From: Nesterenkonia cremea
GTDB taxonomy: Bacteria; Actinomycetota; Actinomycetes; Actinomycetales; Micrococcaceae
Length of the DNA: 64,000 bases
Direction: 5' to 3'
Assembly: GCF_014642675.1 (NCBI RefSeq)
Contig: NZ_BMIS01000001.1
Location: 248,001-312,000 of the forward strand
Shown here: in pieces, positions 1 to 8,813 of the stretch
How positions within the stretch are numbered: the first letter of the stretch is position 1
Layout of the letters: each line of letters starts with the position of its first letter
Notes under the pieces: model-generated
Databases searched by the model: none
What the model was told of the DNA's origin: nothing
What the model saw: the letters and a program-made list of their open reading frames with translations, nothing else
Translations under genes and position numbers: made by a program

Positions 1-534
1 GCCTTCGATCCGGCCGGTATGGCCACTTTCCGTGCGCTGGCCCTGCTGGCCGCGCATCCGGACCGTCTCGACGCCGCCCGGCTGCAGGTCAGTCAGGAGG
101 CCGGCGCTGCAGTGCCGGAGCTGCGGCTGCTGCGGGCCTCGGTGCTGGAATCGCTGCGGCTGTGGGCGACCACGCCGATGATCCTGCGCCAGACCACGAT
201 GGAGGTGGAGTTCGAATGTGGGGTGCTGCCGGCAGGCACCTCCACGCTGATCTTCGCCCCATACTTCCACCGCGACGAGCGGCACCTGGAGTTCGCGCAT
301 CACTTCGCCCCGGAGATCTGGGATCGGCCGCGCGGCCGGGACGAGTGGCCGCTCATGCCCTTCTCCATGGGCACCGGCATCTGCCCCGGCCGGCACCTGG
401 TCCTGATGCTGACCAGCAGCTTCCTGTCTCATCTGGTGGGTGATCACACGGTGGAGCTGGCCTCCCATGAGCTCACCCCGGGCAGCCTCCCGACCCTGCT
501 GAACAACTACGGGCTGGAGTTCCGAGTGTCCTGA
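1..534 (+). CDS. Cytochrome P450, C-terminal part (cut by window edge)
   Basis: The frame is open to base 1, so the N-terminal half lies outside the window. What remains covers the end of the I helix, the K-helix ExxR motif (ESLRLW), the meander, and the heme-binding loop FSMGTGICPGRHL, whose cysteine is the expected thiolate ligand of the heme iron. These motifs together identify a P450 monooxygenase or peroxygenase. The subfamily and substrate cannot be told from this part. No ferredoxin or reductase gene follows; the next gene is an unrelated acetyltransferase about 95 bases downstream with its own -10 box. Confidence 0.85.
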   Translation, partial: AFDPAGMATFRALALLAAHPDRLDAARLQVSQEAGAAVPELRLLRASVLESLRLWATTPMILRQTTMEVEFECGVLPAGTSTLIFAPYFHRDERHLEFAHHFAPEIWDRPRGRDEWPLMPFSMGTGICPGRHLVLMLTSSFLSHLVGDHTVELASHELTPGSLPTLLNNYGLEFRVS

Positions 535-628
535 GATCAGCCGATGGCTCCACGGAAGACGATGACGAAGGCATGCCTCTGAGCCTGATGGGAATGCAGG
601 GTTCTCAGGATGTGGCTATGGTCTGGGT

Positions 629-1369
629 ATGGCAGAGCGAGCCCCCTGTTCCGTCGACTTCACCATCCGGCCCGATGACCCCGCCCAGACTCTGGAGGAG
701 GTCTGGCCGCCCTTCGGGCTGCGGATCGAGAGCCCGCGGCTGGTGCTGCGTGTGATTCGCGAAACCGATTATCCGCAGTACGTGGCCGCTGCGACGTCCG
801 GAGTGACCCGGACTGAGAGCAACCCTTTCGCCGTCGCCTGGAATGAGAAGCCGCCGGGCGAGCTGGTGCGCAGCTCTCTGCCGTGGCTGTGGTCCACCCG
901 AAGCCGGATCGGTCCGGACGATTGGTATCTGATGCTCGGAGTCTTCCTCAAGGACAACGCTGACGGCGGGTCTGGGGCGGAGCGGCTGATCGGAATGCAG
1001 GACTGTTCTGCGGCCGACTGGCAGGTCCTGCGCACGGTCACCTCCGGCAGCTGGTTGCGTGCGGACGAGCAGGGCCAGGGATACGGCCGCGAGATGCGGG
1101 CGGCAATGCTGTTGTGGGCCTTCGACCATTTCGGCGCCGAATATGCTGAGTCGGCTGCATACCGGTGGAATGGGCGTTCCAGGGCGGTCTCGCTCGGGTT
1201 GGGCTATGAGGTCACCGGCGTTCGCCGGGTCACAGACGCCCACGAAGAGGCGCCGGCCATCGAAGAGACCTACTGCTTGGCCGCAGCCGATCTGATCCGG
1301 CCGGAGTGGCCAGTGTCGGTCTCCGGAAGCGAAGCTTTGGCTGGGTTCTTCGCGGCAGGGGCGGACTGA
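629..1369 (+). CDS. GNAT-family N-acetyltransferase
   Basis: A 246-aa protein with a RimJ/RimL-like acetyltransferase fold. The RLVLRVIRETDYP strand near residue 35 is the usual start of the domain. The acetyl-CoA loop reads DEQGQGYGREMRAAML (Q/RxxGxG/A type) around residues 148-163, and a WNGRSRAVSLGLGY stretch follows, matching the 'N..S..v..klGF' end of the family. Substrate unknown. The ATG at 629 lies 6 nt after a TATGGT -10 hexamer (617-622), so the mRNA is probably leaderless. It converges on the citrate-type transporter gene, with 46 bases between the two stops. Confidence 0.75.
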   Translation: MAERAPCSVDFTIRPDDPAQTLEEVWPPFGLRIESPRLVLRVIRETDYPQYVAAATSGVTRTESNPFAVAWNEKPPGELVRSSLPWLWSTRSRIGPDDWYLMLGVFLKDNADGGSGAERLIGMQDCSAADWQVLRTVTSGSWLRADEQGQGYGREMRAAMLLWAFDHFGAEYAESAAYRWNGRSRAVSLGLGYEVTGVRRVTDAHEEAPAIEETYCLAAADLIRPEWPVSVSGSEALAGFFAAGAD

Positions 1370-1415
1370 TCATACCGAGGTGCGGCAGGTCGGAGCTCAC
1401 CCCGGCGGTCTGGGG

Positions 1416-2762
1416 TCAGCTCCAGGGGATGGCGCCCACCGCCAGTGAGACCAGCAGCACGGCCACGCTGAAGATCCACATCGGGAAGAAGGAGTACCGG
1501 ATGTGCTTGCCGATATCGGCACCGGCCAGCCCCAGGCCCAGCCACAGCGAGGCGTTGAACGGGCTGATGTAGGTGCCGATCACATTGCCCACGATCACCG
1601 TATAGGTCACCGCCAGCGTCCCGACGCCGGCCTCGGTGGCGATGCTCTCCACCAGCGGCAGCAGGGCGAAGTAGTGGGCATCGGTGCTCAGCACCAGCTC
1701 CAGCGGCAGTCCCAGGATGCCCACGATCAGGTGCAGGTAGGGGACTGCGGACTCCGGCAGCAGGCCCACCGAATCCGAGGCCAGGGACTCCAGCATGCCG
1801 GACTCCTGCATGATGCCCAGGAAGCAGGCTGCGGCGAAGATGATGGCACCGGTGCCCAGGGCTGCGCCGCCGTGGGCGCGGATCCGCTCCATCTGGTCGG
1901 AGACCTTGGGGTAGTTGATCATCAGCGCTGCGCACAGTGCGATCAGGAAGCACAGCGCCGGGGGCACCACCTCGGCCACCAGCAGGCCCATCACCACGAA
2001 CACCAGTGCGGCGTTGACCCACATCTTCGCCCGAGAGGCGGTGGCCGGCTCCTCGGTTCCCGAGGCCCAGCCGGCTCCGTTCTCGGAGGAGGCTCCGGCG
2101 TGGTGATCTCCGGCTTCCCCGGCGGCGACCAGGGCGGCCTGGCGGCGCTCCACGCGGTGCTTCTCCCGGATGCCCAGCAGCACCGCCATGCCCACCAACA
2201 TCACCATGCTGATGGCCTGCACCGGAATCAGGTCCCGCCAGATGCCCACAGGGTCCAGGTCCAGTGCGGCGGCTGAGCGGCCGACGGGGCCGCCCCAGGG
2301 CAGCATGTTCAGGATGCCCATGCTGGTGCAGACCAGCAGCAGGAGCAGATAGGGGCTCATGCCCAGGCGCTGATACAGCGGAAGCAGCGCGGGGATGGTG
2401 ATCAGGAAGGTGGAGGCACCGGCGCCGTCGAGGTGGCACACGGCCGCCAACAGGACGGTGCCTACTGCCACGGCCACGATGTTTCCCCTGGTCAGCCGCA
2501 CTGTCAGCGTGATCAGCGGGTTGAACAGGCCGACGTCGTTCATGATCCCGAAGAAGATGATGGCGAAGATCAGCATCACCGCCACGTCCATCACCGAACT
2601 CAGTCCGGTCTCGAAGAAGTCGCTGATCTCGCCCGGGGTGAATCCGGCGATCAGCGCACCCACGATCGGGATGAGGGTGAGGCCGACGACCGGGGAGATC
2701 CGTCCCAGGATCAGCAGTGTGGTCATACAGGCGATGACCGCCAGTCCGATGAGGCTGAGCAT
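1416..2762 (-). CDS. CitMHS-family citrate/divalent-metal symporter
   Basis: A 448-aa membrane protein with about 11-12 hydrophobic segments and the layout of the CitMHS family (Bacillus CitM/CitH), which takes up citrate as a complex with Mg2+ or Ca2+ together with protons. The N-terminus MLSLIGLAVIACMTTLLI and the loop VCHLDGAGASTFLI are typical. The start at 2762 is preferred over an in-frame start at 2810 because GGAGG lies 4 nt before it and because CitM proteins begin at this point. The hydrophilic loop at about residues 210-245 is family-typical. It is divergent from a CitA/CitB-like two-component system, which suggests citrate-induced transcription. The exact metal-citrate specificity is not visible. 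Confidence 0.85.
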   Translation of the reverse strand: MLSLIGLAVIACMTTLLILGRISPVVGLTLIPIVGALIAGFTPGEISDFFETGLSSVMDVAVMLIFAIIFFGIMNDVGLFNPLITLTVRLTRGNIVAVAVGTVLLAAVCHLDGAGASTFLITIPALLPLYQRLGMSPYLLLLLVCTSMGILNMLPWGGPVGRSAAALDLDPVGIWRDLIPVQAISMVMLVGMAVLLGIREKHRVERRQAALVAAGEAGDHHAGASSENGAGWASGTEEPATASRAKMWVNAALVFVVMGLLVAEVVPPALCFLIALCAALMINYPKVSDQMERIRAHGGAALGTGAIIFAAACFLGIMQESGMLESLASDSVGLLPESAVPYLHLIVGILGLPLELVLSTDAHYFALLPLVESIATEAGVGTLAVTYTVIVGNVIGTYISPFNASLWLGLGLAGADIGKHIRYSFFPMWIFSVAVLLVSLAVGAIPWS

Positions 2763-2822
2763 TCTTCCTCCAGAGGTGACAGGGCTGCCCGTGGTCCGGG
2801 CCACATCCACTCTGGGGCTCCC

Positions 2823-2895
2823 GTGACGCGAGTCACCTCATTAAGTGCACTGCAGTGATAATGGTCATATTGGTCACGTCACGTTGGGGCACAAT
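2823..2895. promoter_or_regulatory. Divergent control region of the citrate transporter and citAB-like operon
   Basis: Contains GTGAC-GCGA-GTCAC (2823-2836), the palindrome AGTGCACT (2844-2851), an AT-rich patch rare in this genome (about 2840-2875), and a CACAAT -10-like hexamer (2890-2895) 6 nt before the kinase start. A CitB-type response regulator would be expected to bind here; the binding site itself is inference. Confidence 0.45.
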
Positions 2896-2901
2896 GGCAG
2901 G

Positions 2902-4572
2902 ATGCGACTTTCGCTGACCCGCTACCTCTTCCTGCTCAACACGGTGCTGCTGGCCGCCGCCGTGGCAGTGGTGGGCGTGCTGTGGTTCATCCACCACCAG
3001 CGGGTGGTCCAGGAGGACGGAGCCGAGCGGGCCATGACGATGGCGCAGTCGGTGGCCGCCATGCCCGCCGTCCAGGAGGGGCTGGCAGCCGAGGATCCGG
3101 CGGAGCCGCTGGCCCCGATGGCCGAGGCGATGCGGGAGGCTTCCGACTTCGAATACATCGTGGTCGCCGATGACCAGGGCATCCGGCACTCCCACCCGGT
3201 GGAGAGCGCCATCGGCGAACCCACGCAGACCGACCCCTCTCCCGTGCTCGCCGGTGAGCTCTGGACCGGGGAGGAGCGCGGACCGGCCGGACTGACGCTG
3301 CGCGCCCGAGCCCCGGTGTCCGGCGAGGACGGCGAGATCATCGGCTATGTCTCCGTCGGCATCCTCACCTCAGACATCGACGGAGTCATCGCCGAGGCTC
3401 TGCCGGTGATTCTCGGGACTCTGGCCACAGCTCTGCTGCTGGGCGGTGTGGGCGCCTATGTCATCTCCCGGCGGATCCGCTCCCGCACCCACGGGCTGGA
3501 GCCCCAAGAGATCACCGAGCTGCTCGACAGCCGAGAGGCCCTGCTCTATGCCATCAGCGAGGGCGTGGTCGCGGTGGACCATGCCGGGCGGATCGTGCTG
3601 GCCAACGCCGCGGCCCGCGAGCTGCTCGGGCTGGGCGAGGCGGATATCGGCAGGCGGCCCGAGCAGACTGAGCTGCCGGCGGAGGCCCACCGGCTGCTGG
3701 CCGGTGCGGGCCCGGCCAGCGATGAGCTGATCGCCGTCGGGGACCGGGTGCTGGTGTGTAGCCGCAGGCCTGTGCGGCTGCGGGACGCCGAGGGCGGCGC
3801 GGTCATCACGCTGCGGGATCAGACGGTGCTCACCCAGCTCACCGGCGAGCTCGACGGCGCCCGCACGGTCACCCGCGGGCTGCGCGCCCAGCGGCATGAG
3901 TTCGCCAACCGCATCCACACAGTGGCCGGGATGCTGGAGCTCGGCGCTGTGGAGCGTGCCCGCGAGTATCTGAACGAGCTCTCTGCGGCGACCATCCGGG
4001 CCAATGCCGAGGTCTCAGAACGGATCGGCGATGTGACCCTGGGGGCGCTGATCCTGGCCAAATCGGTCCAGGCCTCCGAGCAGGGCACCTCCTTCGAGGT
4101 CTCACCGATGAGTCAGCTGGGCGAAGTGGAGGGGAGGCTGCGCGATGACCTGCTGCTGATCGTCGGCAACCTGATGGACAACGCCCTGGAGGCCACCGGC
4201 GACGGCCACTGGGTGGAGCTGATGGTGCGCCGTCACGGGGTGATCATGCAGGATGCCGGTGACGACGACGGCGGCGAGCTGATCGAAGTTCGGGTCACCG
4301 ACTCCGGCCCCGGAGTGGCGCCGGAGGAGATCGAGCAGATCTTCGCCGCCGGGTACAGCACCAAAGGCCTGCCGGGCAGCGACCGGCGCGGGCTCGGGTT
4401 GGCGCTGGTCCGTCAGGCATGCCGTCGATGGGGAGGAGCGGTCGAGGTGGAGACTGAGGAGCGCACCGTGTTCACCGCGCATATCCCGGTGGTCGATGAG
4501 CCGGGCTCTGCGCGTTTCGGCGGTTCTGCTGGGGCTGAAGGTTCCGCGGCGCCTGAGGAGGTGCGGCGATGA
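2902..4572 (+). CDS. CitA/DcuS-family sensor histidine kinase
   Basis: A 556-aa membrane kinase. One transmembrane helix (about residues 6-28) and a second (about 167-188) flank an extracytoplasmic sensor domain of the PDC/Cache type. A cytoplasmic PAS domain follows (about 205-300), then a SpoOB-like dimerisation helix with phospho-acceptor His332 in QRHEFANRIHTVAG, and a GHKL ATPase with NALEAT (N box), DSGPGV (G1) and GLGLALVRQ (G2). This layout matches citrate and C4-dicarboxylate sensors. It overlaps the response regulator gene by ATGA, so the two are translationally coupled. The ATG at 2902 is chosen over an upstream in-frame GTG at 2845 because it starts just before the first membrane helix and lies 6 nt after a -10-like box. 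Confidence 0.88.
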   Translation: MRLSLTRYLFLLNTVLLAAAVAVVGVLWFIHHQRVVQEDGAERAMTMAQSVAAMPAVQEGLAAEDPAEPLAPMAEAMREASDFEYIVVADDQGIRHSHPVESAIGEPTQTDPSPVLAGELWTGEERGPAGLTLRARAPVSGEDGEIIGYVSVGILTSDIDGVIAEALPVILGTLATALLLGGVGAYVISRRIRSRTHGLEPQEITELLDSREALLYAISEGVVAVDHAGRIVLANAAARELLGLGEADIGRRPEQTELPAEAHRLLAGAGPASDELIAVGDRVLVCSRRPVRLRDAEGGAVITLRDQTVLTQLTGELDGARTVTRGLRAQRHEFANRIHTVAGMLELGAVERAREYLNELSAATIRANAEVSERIGDVTLGALILAKSVQASEQGTSFEVSPMSQLGEVEGRLRDDLLLIVGNLMDNALEATGDGHWVELMVRRHGVIMQDAGDDDGGELIEVRVTDSGPGVAPEEIEQIFAAGYSTKGLPGSDRRGLGLALVRQACRRWGGAVEVETEERTVFTAHIPVVDEPGSARFGGSAGAEGSAAPEEVRR

Positions 4573-5300
4573 CTGCGACTGCGGCCGGCGTCGGGAGCGG
4601 CGCAGATCCGATCAGGGTGCTGATCGTCGATGACGACGTCCGCGTGGCGCAGAATCACTGTGAGCTGGTTGATTCCATGCGTGGTTTCGAAGCGGTGGCC
4701 CGTGCCCATACCGCCGGCGAAGCGCTCGCCGCAGTCCGCCGGCATCGTCCTGACCTGGTGCTGCTGGACCTCTTCCTGCCCGATGCCTCCGGCATGGAGG
4801 TGCTCAAGGAGCTGCGGGGCCCGCGCGCTGAGGCGAAGGAGGGGTTGGTGGATGTTCTGGTGATCACTGCGCTGCGCAATGTCGAACACGTCCGCGCCGC
4901 ACTGCACAACGGGGCGGTCTACTATCTGCTCAAGCCCTTCCCGCTCGCCTCGCTGCGTGAGCAGCTGGAGCGCTATGCCGCTGCGCAGAAGAAGCTGGAT
5001 CGGATGGGCGGGGATGCCACCCAGAACGACGTGGACAGCCTGCTCGGGCTGCTGCGCCCTCAGTCCGGAGGTGCTGTGCTGCCCAAGGGCCTGACCGCAG
5101 CCACAGCGGATCTCGTGGCCGAGGCGCTGCGCGTGGCAGGGGCTGACCTGTCGGCGTCGGAGGTTTCTGAGCGCACCGGTGTGGCAAGAGTCACAGCGCG
5201 GCGATATCTGGAACATCACTGCGCAGAAGGGCGCGCTGACCTGGAGCTTCGCTATGGTCAGGCGGGCCGCCCAGAGCATCGGTACCGCTGGAGGGGCTGA
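4569..5300 (+). CDS. CitB/DcuR-family response regulator
   Basis: A 243-aa regulator with an N-terminal receiver domain: acidic cluster VDDD at 20-23, phospho-acceptor Asp67 in LVLLDLFLPD, and the conserved Lys122 in LLKPF. The C-terminal DNA-binding part carries a helix-turn-helix with LSASEVSERTGVARVTARRYL (about 196-216), typical of CitB-type regulators, which differ from OmpR and NarL types. It is coupled to the upstream kinase by a 4-base overlap. The likely target is the divergent CitMHS transporter about 1.8 kb upstream (inference from gene order, as in Bacillus citST-citM). Confidence 0.87.
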   Translation: MTATAAGVGSGADPIRVLIVDDDVRVAQNHCELVDSMRGFEAVARAHTAGEALAAVRRHRPDLVLLDLFLPDASGMEVLKELRGPRAEAKEGLVDVLVITALRNVEHVRAALHNGAVYYLLKPFPLASLREQLERYAAAQKKLDRMGGDATQNDVDSLLGLLRPQSGGAVLPKGLTAATADLVAEALRVAGADLSASEVSERTGVARVTARRYLEHHCAEGRADLELRYGQAGRPEHRYRWRG

Positions 5301-5375
5301 ATCGTAACCTTCATGTGATGGAGCTCTGATGGGAATGTTTACCCAAATATCATGAAATGGCCATACAATTTTCGG

Positions 5376-6449
5376 ATGAAGTTTCTCCGCTCGTGGCCCT
5401 ACACCTTCATCGTCATCATCTCGATCGTGACGGGTGTGCTCGCCATCGCGGCGTCGATCCATACCGGCGTCGGACTGCGCGATCCCGAAGGTTTCCTCGG
5501 CCCTGCCTACGTCCGTCTGCCCATGCTCGGCATCCTGATGTTCCTCGCCGGGCTCATCCCCGCTGCCATCCGCCGTCGTGGCTGGCGGGAGATCCCACGC
5601 GGGATGATCGAAGTCGTGAAGTACGAGTGGACGCTCAAGCGCGTCCTCTACATCGCCACCGGCATGCTCGCGTTCTACGTCTGCTACGTGGGCTACCGGA
5701 ACCTCAAGAGCGTCCTGCCGATCTACACCAATGAGGTCATCTGGGACACTGAGCTGGCCGCTCTGGATCAGTTCCTCTTCGGCGGAGTGAACCCCGCCTT
5801 CGTCCTGCAGGACATGTTTGGCGTCGGGGTGAGCGCCGCGGTGCTCTCCTGGGTCTACCTGGTCTACCTGCCGCTGATCCCGATCAGCCTCGGTGTGGTC
5901 CTGGTCTTCAGCCGCGATCTGCGGGTGGGGGCCTGGTACGTCACCGCGATGAGCCTGAACTGGGTCATCGGCACTCTCAGCTACTACATGCTGCCCGCCG
6001 TCGGGCCCATCTACTACGAGGGCACCAACTACGCCTATGGGGCCCTGCCGGAGACCAGCACGGCTGCTCTGCAGGATGCGCTCTGGAACAACCGTATGGA
6101 GTTCCTGGCGGATCCGGCCGCGGCAGATGTCATCCATGGTGTGGCGGCCTTCGCCTCCCTGCACTGCTCGGTGACCTTCACCATGGCGCTGTTCGCCCAC
6201 AAGACCGTGCGCAGTGCGGTCATCCGCTGGGCGGGCTGGATCTTCTTCGGCCTGACCTTCGTCGCCACCCTGTACTTCGGCTGGCACTACCTGGTGGACA
6301 GCGTGGCCGGCGTGCTCATCGGTTGGCTCTGCGTGGCCCTCGGTGCATGGGCCACCGGCAATCAATACTTCAGGCGCCGGACGCTGGAGTCGGATATGAC
6401 CCAGACTCCTGAAGGCGTGAAACCGGAGAAGCCCTCCATGCAGGTCTGA
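5376..6449 (+). CDS. PAP2-superfamily membrane phosphatase or phosphotransferase
   Basis: A 357-aa protein with about six to eight membrane segments. The C-terminal half carries the PAP2 signature: FASLHCSVTF (family SGH-like block, here SLH) near residue 254 and YFGWHYLVDSVAG with the catalytic His and Asp. This arrangement fits the PAP2_3 group, which includes inositolphosphotransferases and lipid phosphate phosphatases acting at the outer membrane face. The start at 5376 is preferred over the ATG at 5352 because a TACAAT -10 box (5364-5369) ends 6 nt before it. A strong terminator follows. Substrate unknown. Confidence 0.8.
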   Translation: MKFLRSWPYTFIVIISIVTGVLAIAASIHTGVGLRDPEGFLGPAYVRLPMLGILMFLAGLIPAAIRRRGWREIPRGMIEVVKYEWTLKRVLYIATGMLAFYVCYVGYRNLKSVLPIYTNEVIWDTELAALDQFLFGGVNPAFVLQDMFGVGVSAAVLSWVYLVYLPLIPISLGVVLVFSRDLRVGAWYVTAMSLNWVIGTLSYYMLPAVGPIYYEGTNYAYGALPETSTAALQDALWNNRMEFLADPAAADVIHGVAAFASLHCSVTFTMALFAHKTVRSAVIRWAGWIFFGLTFVATLYFGWHYLVDSVAGVLIGWLCVALGAWATGNQYFRRRTLESDMTQTPEGVKPEKPSMQV

Positions 6450-6487
6450 TCCGCAGTAGCCTCACCACGAGCGGTGAGTTTGAGAGA

Positions 6488-6519
6488 GGGGCCGTCGGCA
6501 CTGCCGGCGGCCCCTTTTT
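6488..6519. terminator. Rho-independent terminator between convergent genes
   Basis: GGGGCCGTCGG pairs with CCGGCGGCCCC (one G-U pair) around a 5-base loop and is followed by TTTTT. It lies between the PAP2 gene (+) and the CrtO-like gene (-). Confidence 0.88.
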
Positions 6520-6539
6520 CGTGCCCTGGGACTCTCGGG

Positions 6540-7103
6540 TCACCCACGGCACCGGAGGGGGCGGATGCGCAGGGAGATCCACCGTTGGAGCAGCGTGGGG
6601 TAGAGGTGCAGGACCACGCCTGGCAGCAGGAGCCACAGCGCGCCGACCGAGTGGCCGGCTGCGGCGGCAGCCAGGCTCAGGAGCAGGTGGACGAGGAAGC
6701 CGACGCCGTGGGCGCTCATCGTTCCGCGCAGATGCCGCTCCAGATTGGGCAGGTCGCTGAGTGACCCGCCGAAGTCCCGCATCGGATCGACCACCATGCG
6801 GTTCCACCCGGAAGCTTCGAGCAGACGGCCGAACGCGGGGACGCCCAGCAGACGCAGCGGCCGCCTCTCCACCGGGTGCGCCCGGAACCAGCCTCCGGGT
6901 GCCCGGTGCTCCAAGGGTTTCCCGATCCATGGCCCCAGTCCGAAGGTTCCGCAGGCGATCATGACCGCATAGAGGGGGTCATCCGGCCCAATGACGTTCC
7001 ACCCATAGGCTGCAACGGCGCAGAGCAGCAGGAGCGTCCCGACGCCGACCGCCTCCTCCGCGAGGGTGTGGCGTCTCCGCTGCGGCTCCCGATGCTGCTC
7101 CAT
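6540..7103 (-). CDS. Small membrane protein, CrtO-type acyltransferase-like
   Basis: A 187-aa protein with about four hydrophobic segments (roughly residues 18-34, 42-58, 130-148, 150-168). The pattern of an N-terminal membrane pair, a polar middle segment containing DFGGSLSDLPNLERHLRG, a histidine before the last membrane pair, and the ending LYPTLLQRW resembles the glycosyl-diaponeurosporenoate acyltransferase (CrtO) family, which is widespread in actinobacteria outside any carotenoid cluster. I see no carotenoid genes nearby, so the substrate is open. A TAAGAT -10 hexamer lies 7 nt before the ATG on the minus strand (7111-7116). Confidence 0.55.
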   Translation of the reverse strand: MEQHREPQRRRHTLAEEAVGVGTLLLLCAVAAYGWNVIGPDDPLYAVMIACGTFGLGPWIGKPLEHRAPGGWFRAHPVERRPLRLLGVPAFGRLLEASGWNRMVVDPMRDFGGSLSDLPNLERHLRGTMSAHGVGFLVHLLLSLAAAAAGHSVGALWLLLPGVVLHLYPTLLQRWISLRIRPLRCRG

Positions 7104-7155
7104 CCTTCAGATCTTAGGCAACCGTTGCTGCAGGGGGCGGGGATAGGCTGGGCGC

Positions 7156-8331
7156 ATGGTTGAGGTGACTCAGGACTGGGTGCGTGCGGCGGTGGCGCAG
7201 AACCAGCAGATCCCGGCTCCGGCAGGGCCCGGGCACTACGACGACGCCGGCGCCGTGCTCCGCGGCCTGGGCCTCATCCAGCTGGACCCGCTCACCCGGG
7301 TCTCCACTGCGCAGCGGCTCACCTCGCTGACTCGGCTGCCGCGCTCGGCGCGGGCGGAGGACGTCGACGCCGCCATCTGGCCCGCCGGCCCCGACTCACC
7401 GGCCGAGCCGGTCTCCTTCGAGGCCTTCACCAAAGTCGCCTGCGTCTTCCCGCTGGAGGACTGGCCGCTGCTGCAGCTGCGCCGCCGGACGGTGTGGGAG
7501 ACGACAGGGTCGAAGCTTGACCCCGGTATCGCCGAGCAGATCCGCGAGGTGGTCGCACAGGGCTCTCGGGGTGTCCAGGTCGGCACCATCGAGGCTGCCT
7601 TGGGCAGCGCCCGGACCACCGGCTGGAACTGGTCGGAGATCAAGCAGGCCGCCGAGCTGATGGTCCGCACCGGGGACTTGGTGATCACTGCACGCGACGG
7701 CGTCGTGCGTCTGTTCGATCTGCCCGAGCGCGCCTTGCCATCCAGTCTGCGCGAGGCGGAGCACCTGCCGGCCGATGAGCTGCGGGCCGGGCTGGCCCGC
7801 CGTGCCTCCCGAGCGCTGACGGTGATGACTGTGGGCGACTTTGCCCATCATTATCACCTGAGCAGGGCCGACGCCGCCTGCGGCATCGAGCTGGCCGGGC
7901 TGGTCCCGGTCCAGGTTCAGGGATGGCGGGAGACGGCCTACTGCCTGCCGGAGCTGCTCGATTCAGCGGCTGATGGGCTGGCAGAGACAGATTCCCGAGG
8001 GTTGGGACCCGTGCAGCAGGCGCGGCTGATCGGGCCCTTCGACCCGCTGCTGCGCGACCGCCGCCGCGCCCTGCGCATCTTCGGCTTCGACTACACCTTC
8101 GAGGCCTATGTGCCGAAGGCCAAGCGCGTCTATGGGCACTACGTGATGGGTGTGCTCTCCGGGGAGCGGCTGATCGGCCGTGTGGACCTGTGGCGCAAGG
8201 ACGGCGAGCTCGTGATCAACCGGATCTTCCCCGAGTCCGGGGTGCCGCGGCGCAGCGTGGAGGCACGCACCAAGGCGGCCGCGGCCACCCTGGCCCGCCA
8301 GCTCGGCGTCGGGCTCCGCCTGCCCGAGTGA
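7156..8331 (+). CDS. YcaQ/AlkX-type winged-helix DNA glycosylase
   Basis: A 391-aa member of the HTH_42 family (AlkZ/YcaQ), DNA glycosylases that excise alkylated bases and unhook interstrand crosslinks. The catalytic motif is QxQ in AlkZ and QxD in AlkX; here it reads IQLDPLTRV with Gln42-Leu-Asp44, which places the protein in the AlkX (YcaQ-like) class. The middle region has the repeated winged-helix segments, and the C-terminal part IGPFDPLLRDRRRALRIFGFDY is the usual family signature. The start ATG lies 6 nt after a TAGGCT -10 box (7144-7149). The protein stands alone, with no antibiotic cluster nearby, so a general repair role is more likely than self-resistance. Confidence 0.85.
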   Translation: MVEVTQDWVRAAVAQNQQIPAPAGPGHYDDAGAVLRGLGLIQLDPLTRVSTAQRLTSLTRLPRSARAEDVDAAIWPAGPDSPAEPVSFEAFTKVACVFPLEDWPLLQLRRRTVWETTGSKLDPGIAEQIREVVAQGSRGVQVGTIEAALGSARTTGWNWSEIKQAAELMVRTGDLVITARDGVVRLFDLPERALPSSLREAEHLPADELRAGLARRASRALTVMTVGDFAHHYHLSRADAACGIELAGLVPVQVQGWRETAYCLPELLDSAADGLAETDSRGLGPVQQARLIGPFDPLLRDRRRALRIFGFDYTFEAYVPKAKRVYGHYVMGVLSGERLIGRVDLWRKDGELVINRIFPESGVPRRSVEARTKAAAATLARQLGVGLRLPE

Positions 8332-8345
8332 GGATGTGACCGCTG

Positions 8346-8418
8346 CGGACCTCCACCGCTCGTGCAGAGTTCCATGGCCGATAGGACTGTGGAAGAGGGC
8401 AGACGTGGTGGAAGTCCG
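8346..8418. repeat. Dispersed palindromic repeat, copy A
   Basis: A 73-bp intergenic element whose ends are inverted (CGGACCTCCACC and GGTGGAAGTCCG, one mismatch). A second copy lies at 13029-13101 in the same orientation; the inner 61 bases match at 52 positions with no gaps. It resembles REP/BIME-type repeats. Confidence 0.75.
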
Positions 8419-8462
8419 CCGGTGTGGCCCTGAGCCGGTGGTCTGGTCACGCAACCCGCGGC

Positions 8463-8813
8463 TCAGCGGAGCGACCAGAGCACTCCTGCGATCAGTGCGA
8501 CGACGACGGCGCCCCAGGTCACACTGCTGGCCTTGGCCCAGCGTCCGGCCTCAGCCCGGAACCAGGGCAGATCCCATCCCTGCAGAACCGCCCGTCCCAG
8601 CACTGCAGAGTAGGAAGCAGTCGCGGCTGCCCAGCCCCAGGCCGCCCATGGCTCGGCGGGCAGCAGCGCGCGGGCGGCGAGAAGTCCGAAGAGCGCGAAG
8701 AGAGCGGCGGTGATCAGCCCCGACCGGTCCGTGCCTTTCCACGCCGCGGAGAGCAGATCCAGCATGGTGGCCGCCCAGAGGATGGCGGCAACGATCGTCG
8801 GGGCCTCAGGCAT
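8463..8813 (-). CDS. Small membrane protein, distal gene of a broken operon
   Basis: A 116-aa protein with about four hydrophobic segments and no recognisable family. Its ATG (8813) overlaps the stop of the serine-hydrolase remnant (8806) by 8 bases, so it was the third gene of an operon: HTH regulator, serine hydrolase, this protein. The IS481-type insertion about 330 bases upstream separates it from the original promoter; it can now be read only by transcription entering from the transposase gene. It has no lesion itself. It may work together with the hydrolase at the membrane (inference from coupling). Confidence 0.6.
   Translation of the reverse strand: MPEAPTIVAAILWAATMLDLLSAAWKGTDRSGLITAALFALFGLLAARALLPAEPWAAWGWAAATASYSAVLGRAVLQGWDLPWFRAEAGRWAKASSVTWGAVVVALIAGVLWSLR

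Noticed and set aside
4413..6365. 650-aa reading frame on the minus strand
   Set aside because: It is antisense to the response regulator and PAP2 genes, rich in His/Gly/Asp/Gln, without any domain. A typical high-GC shadow frame.
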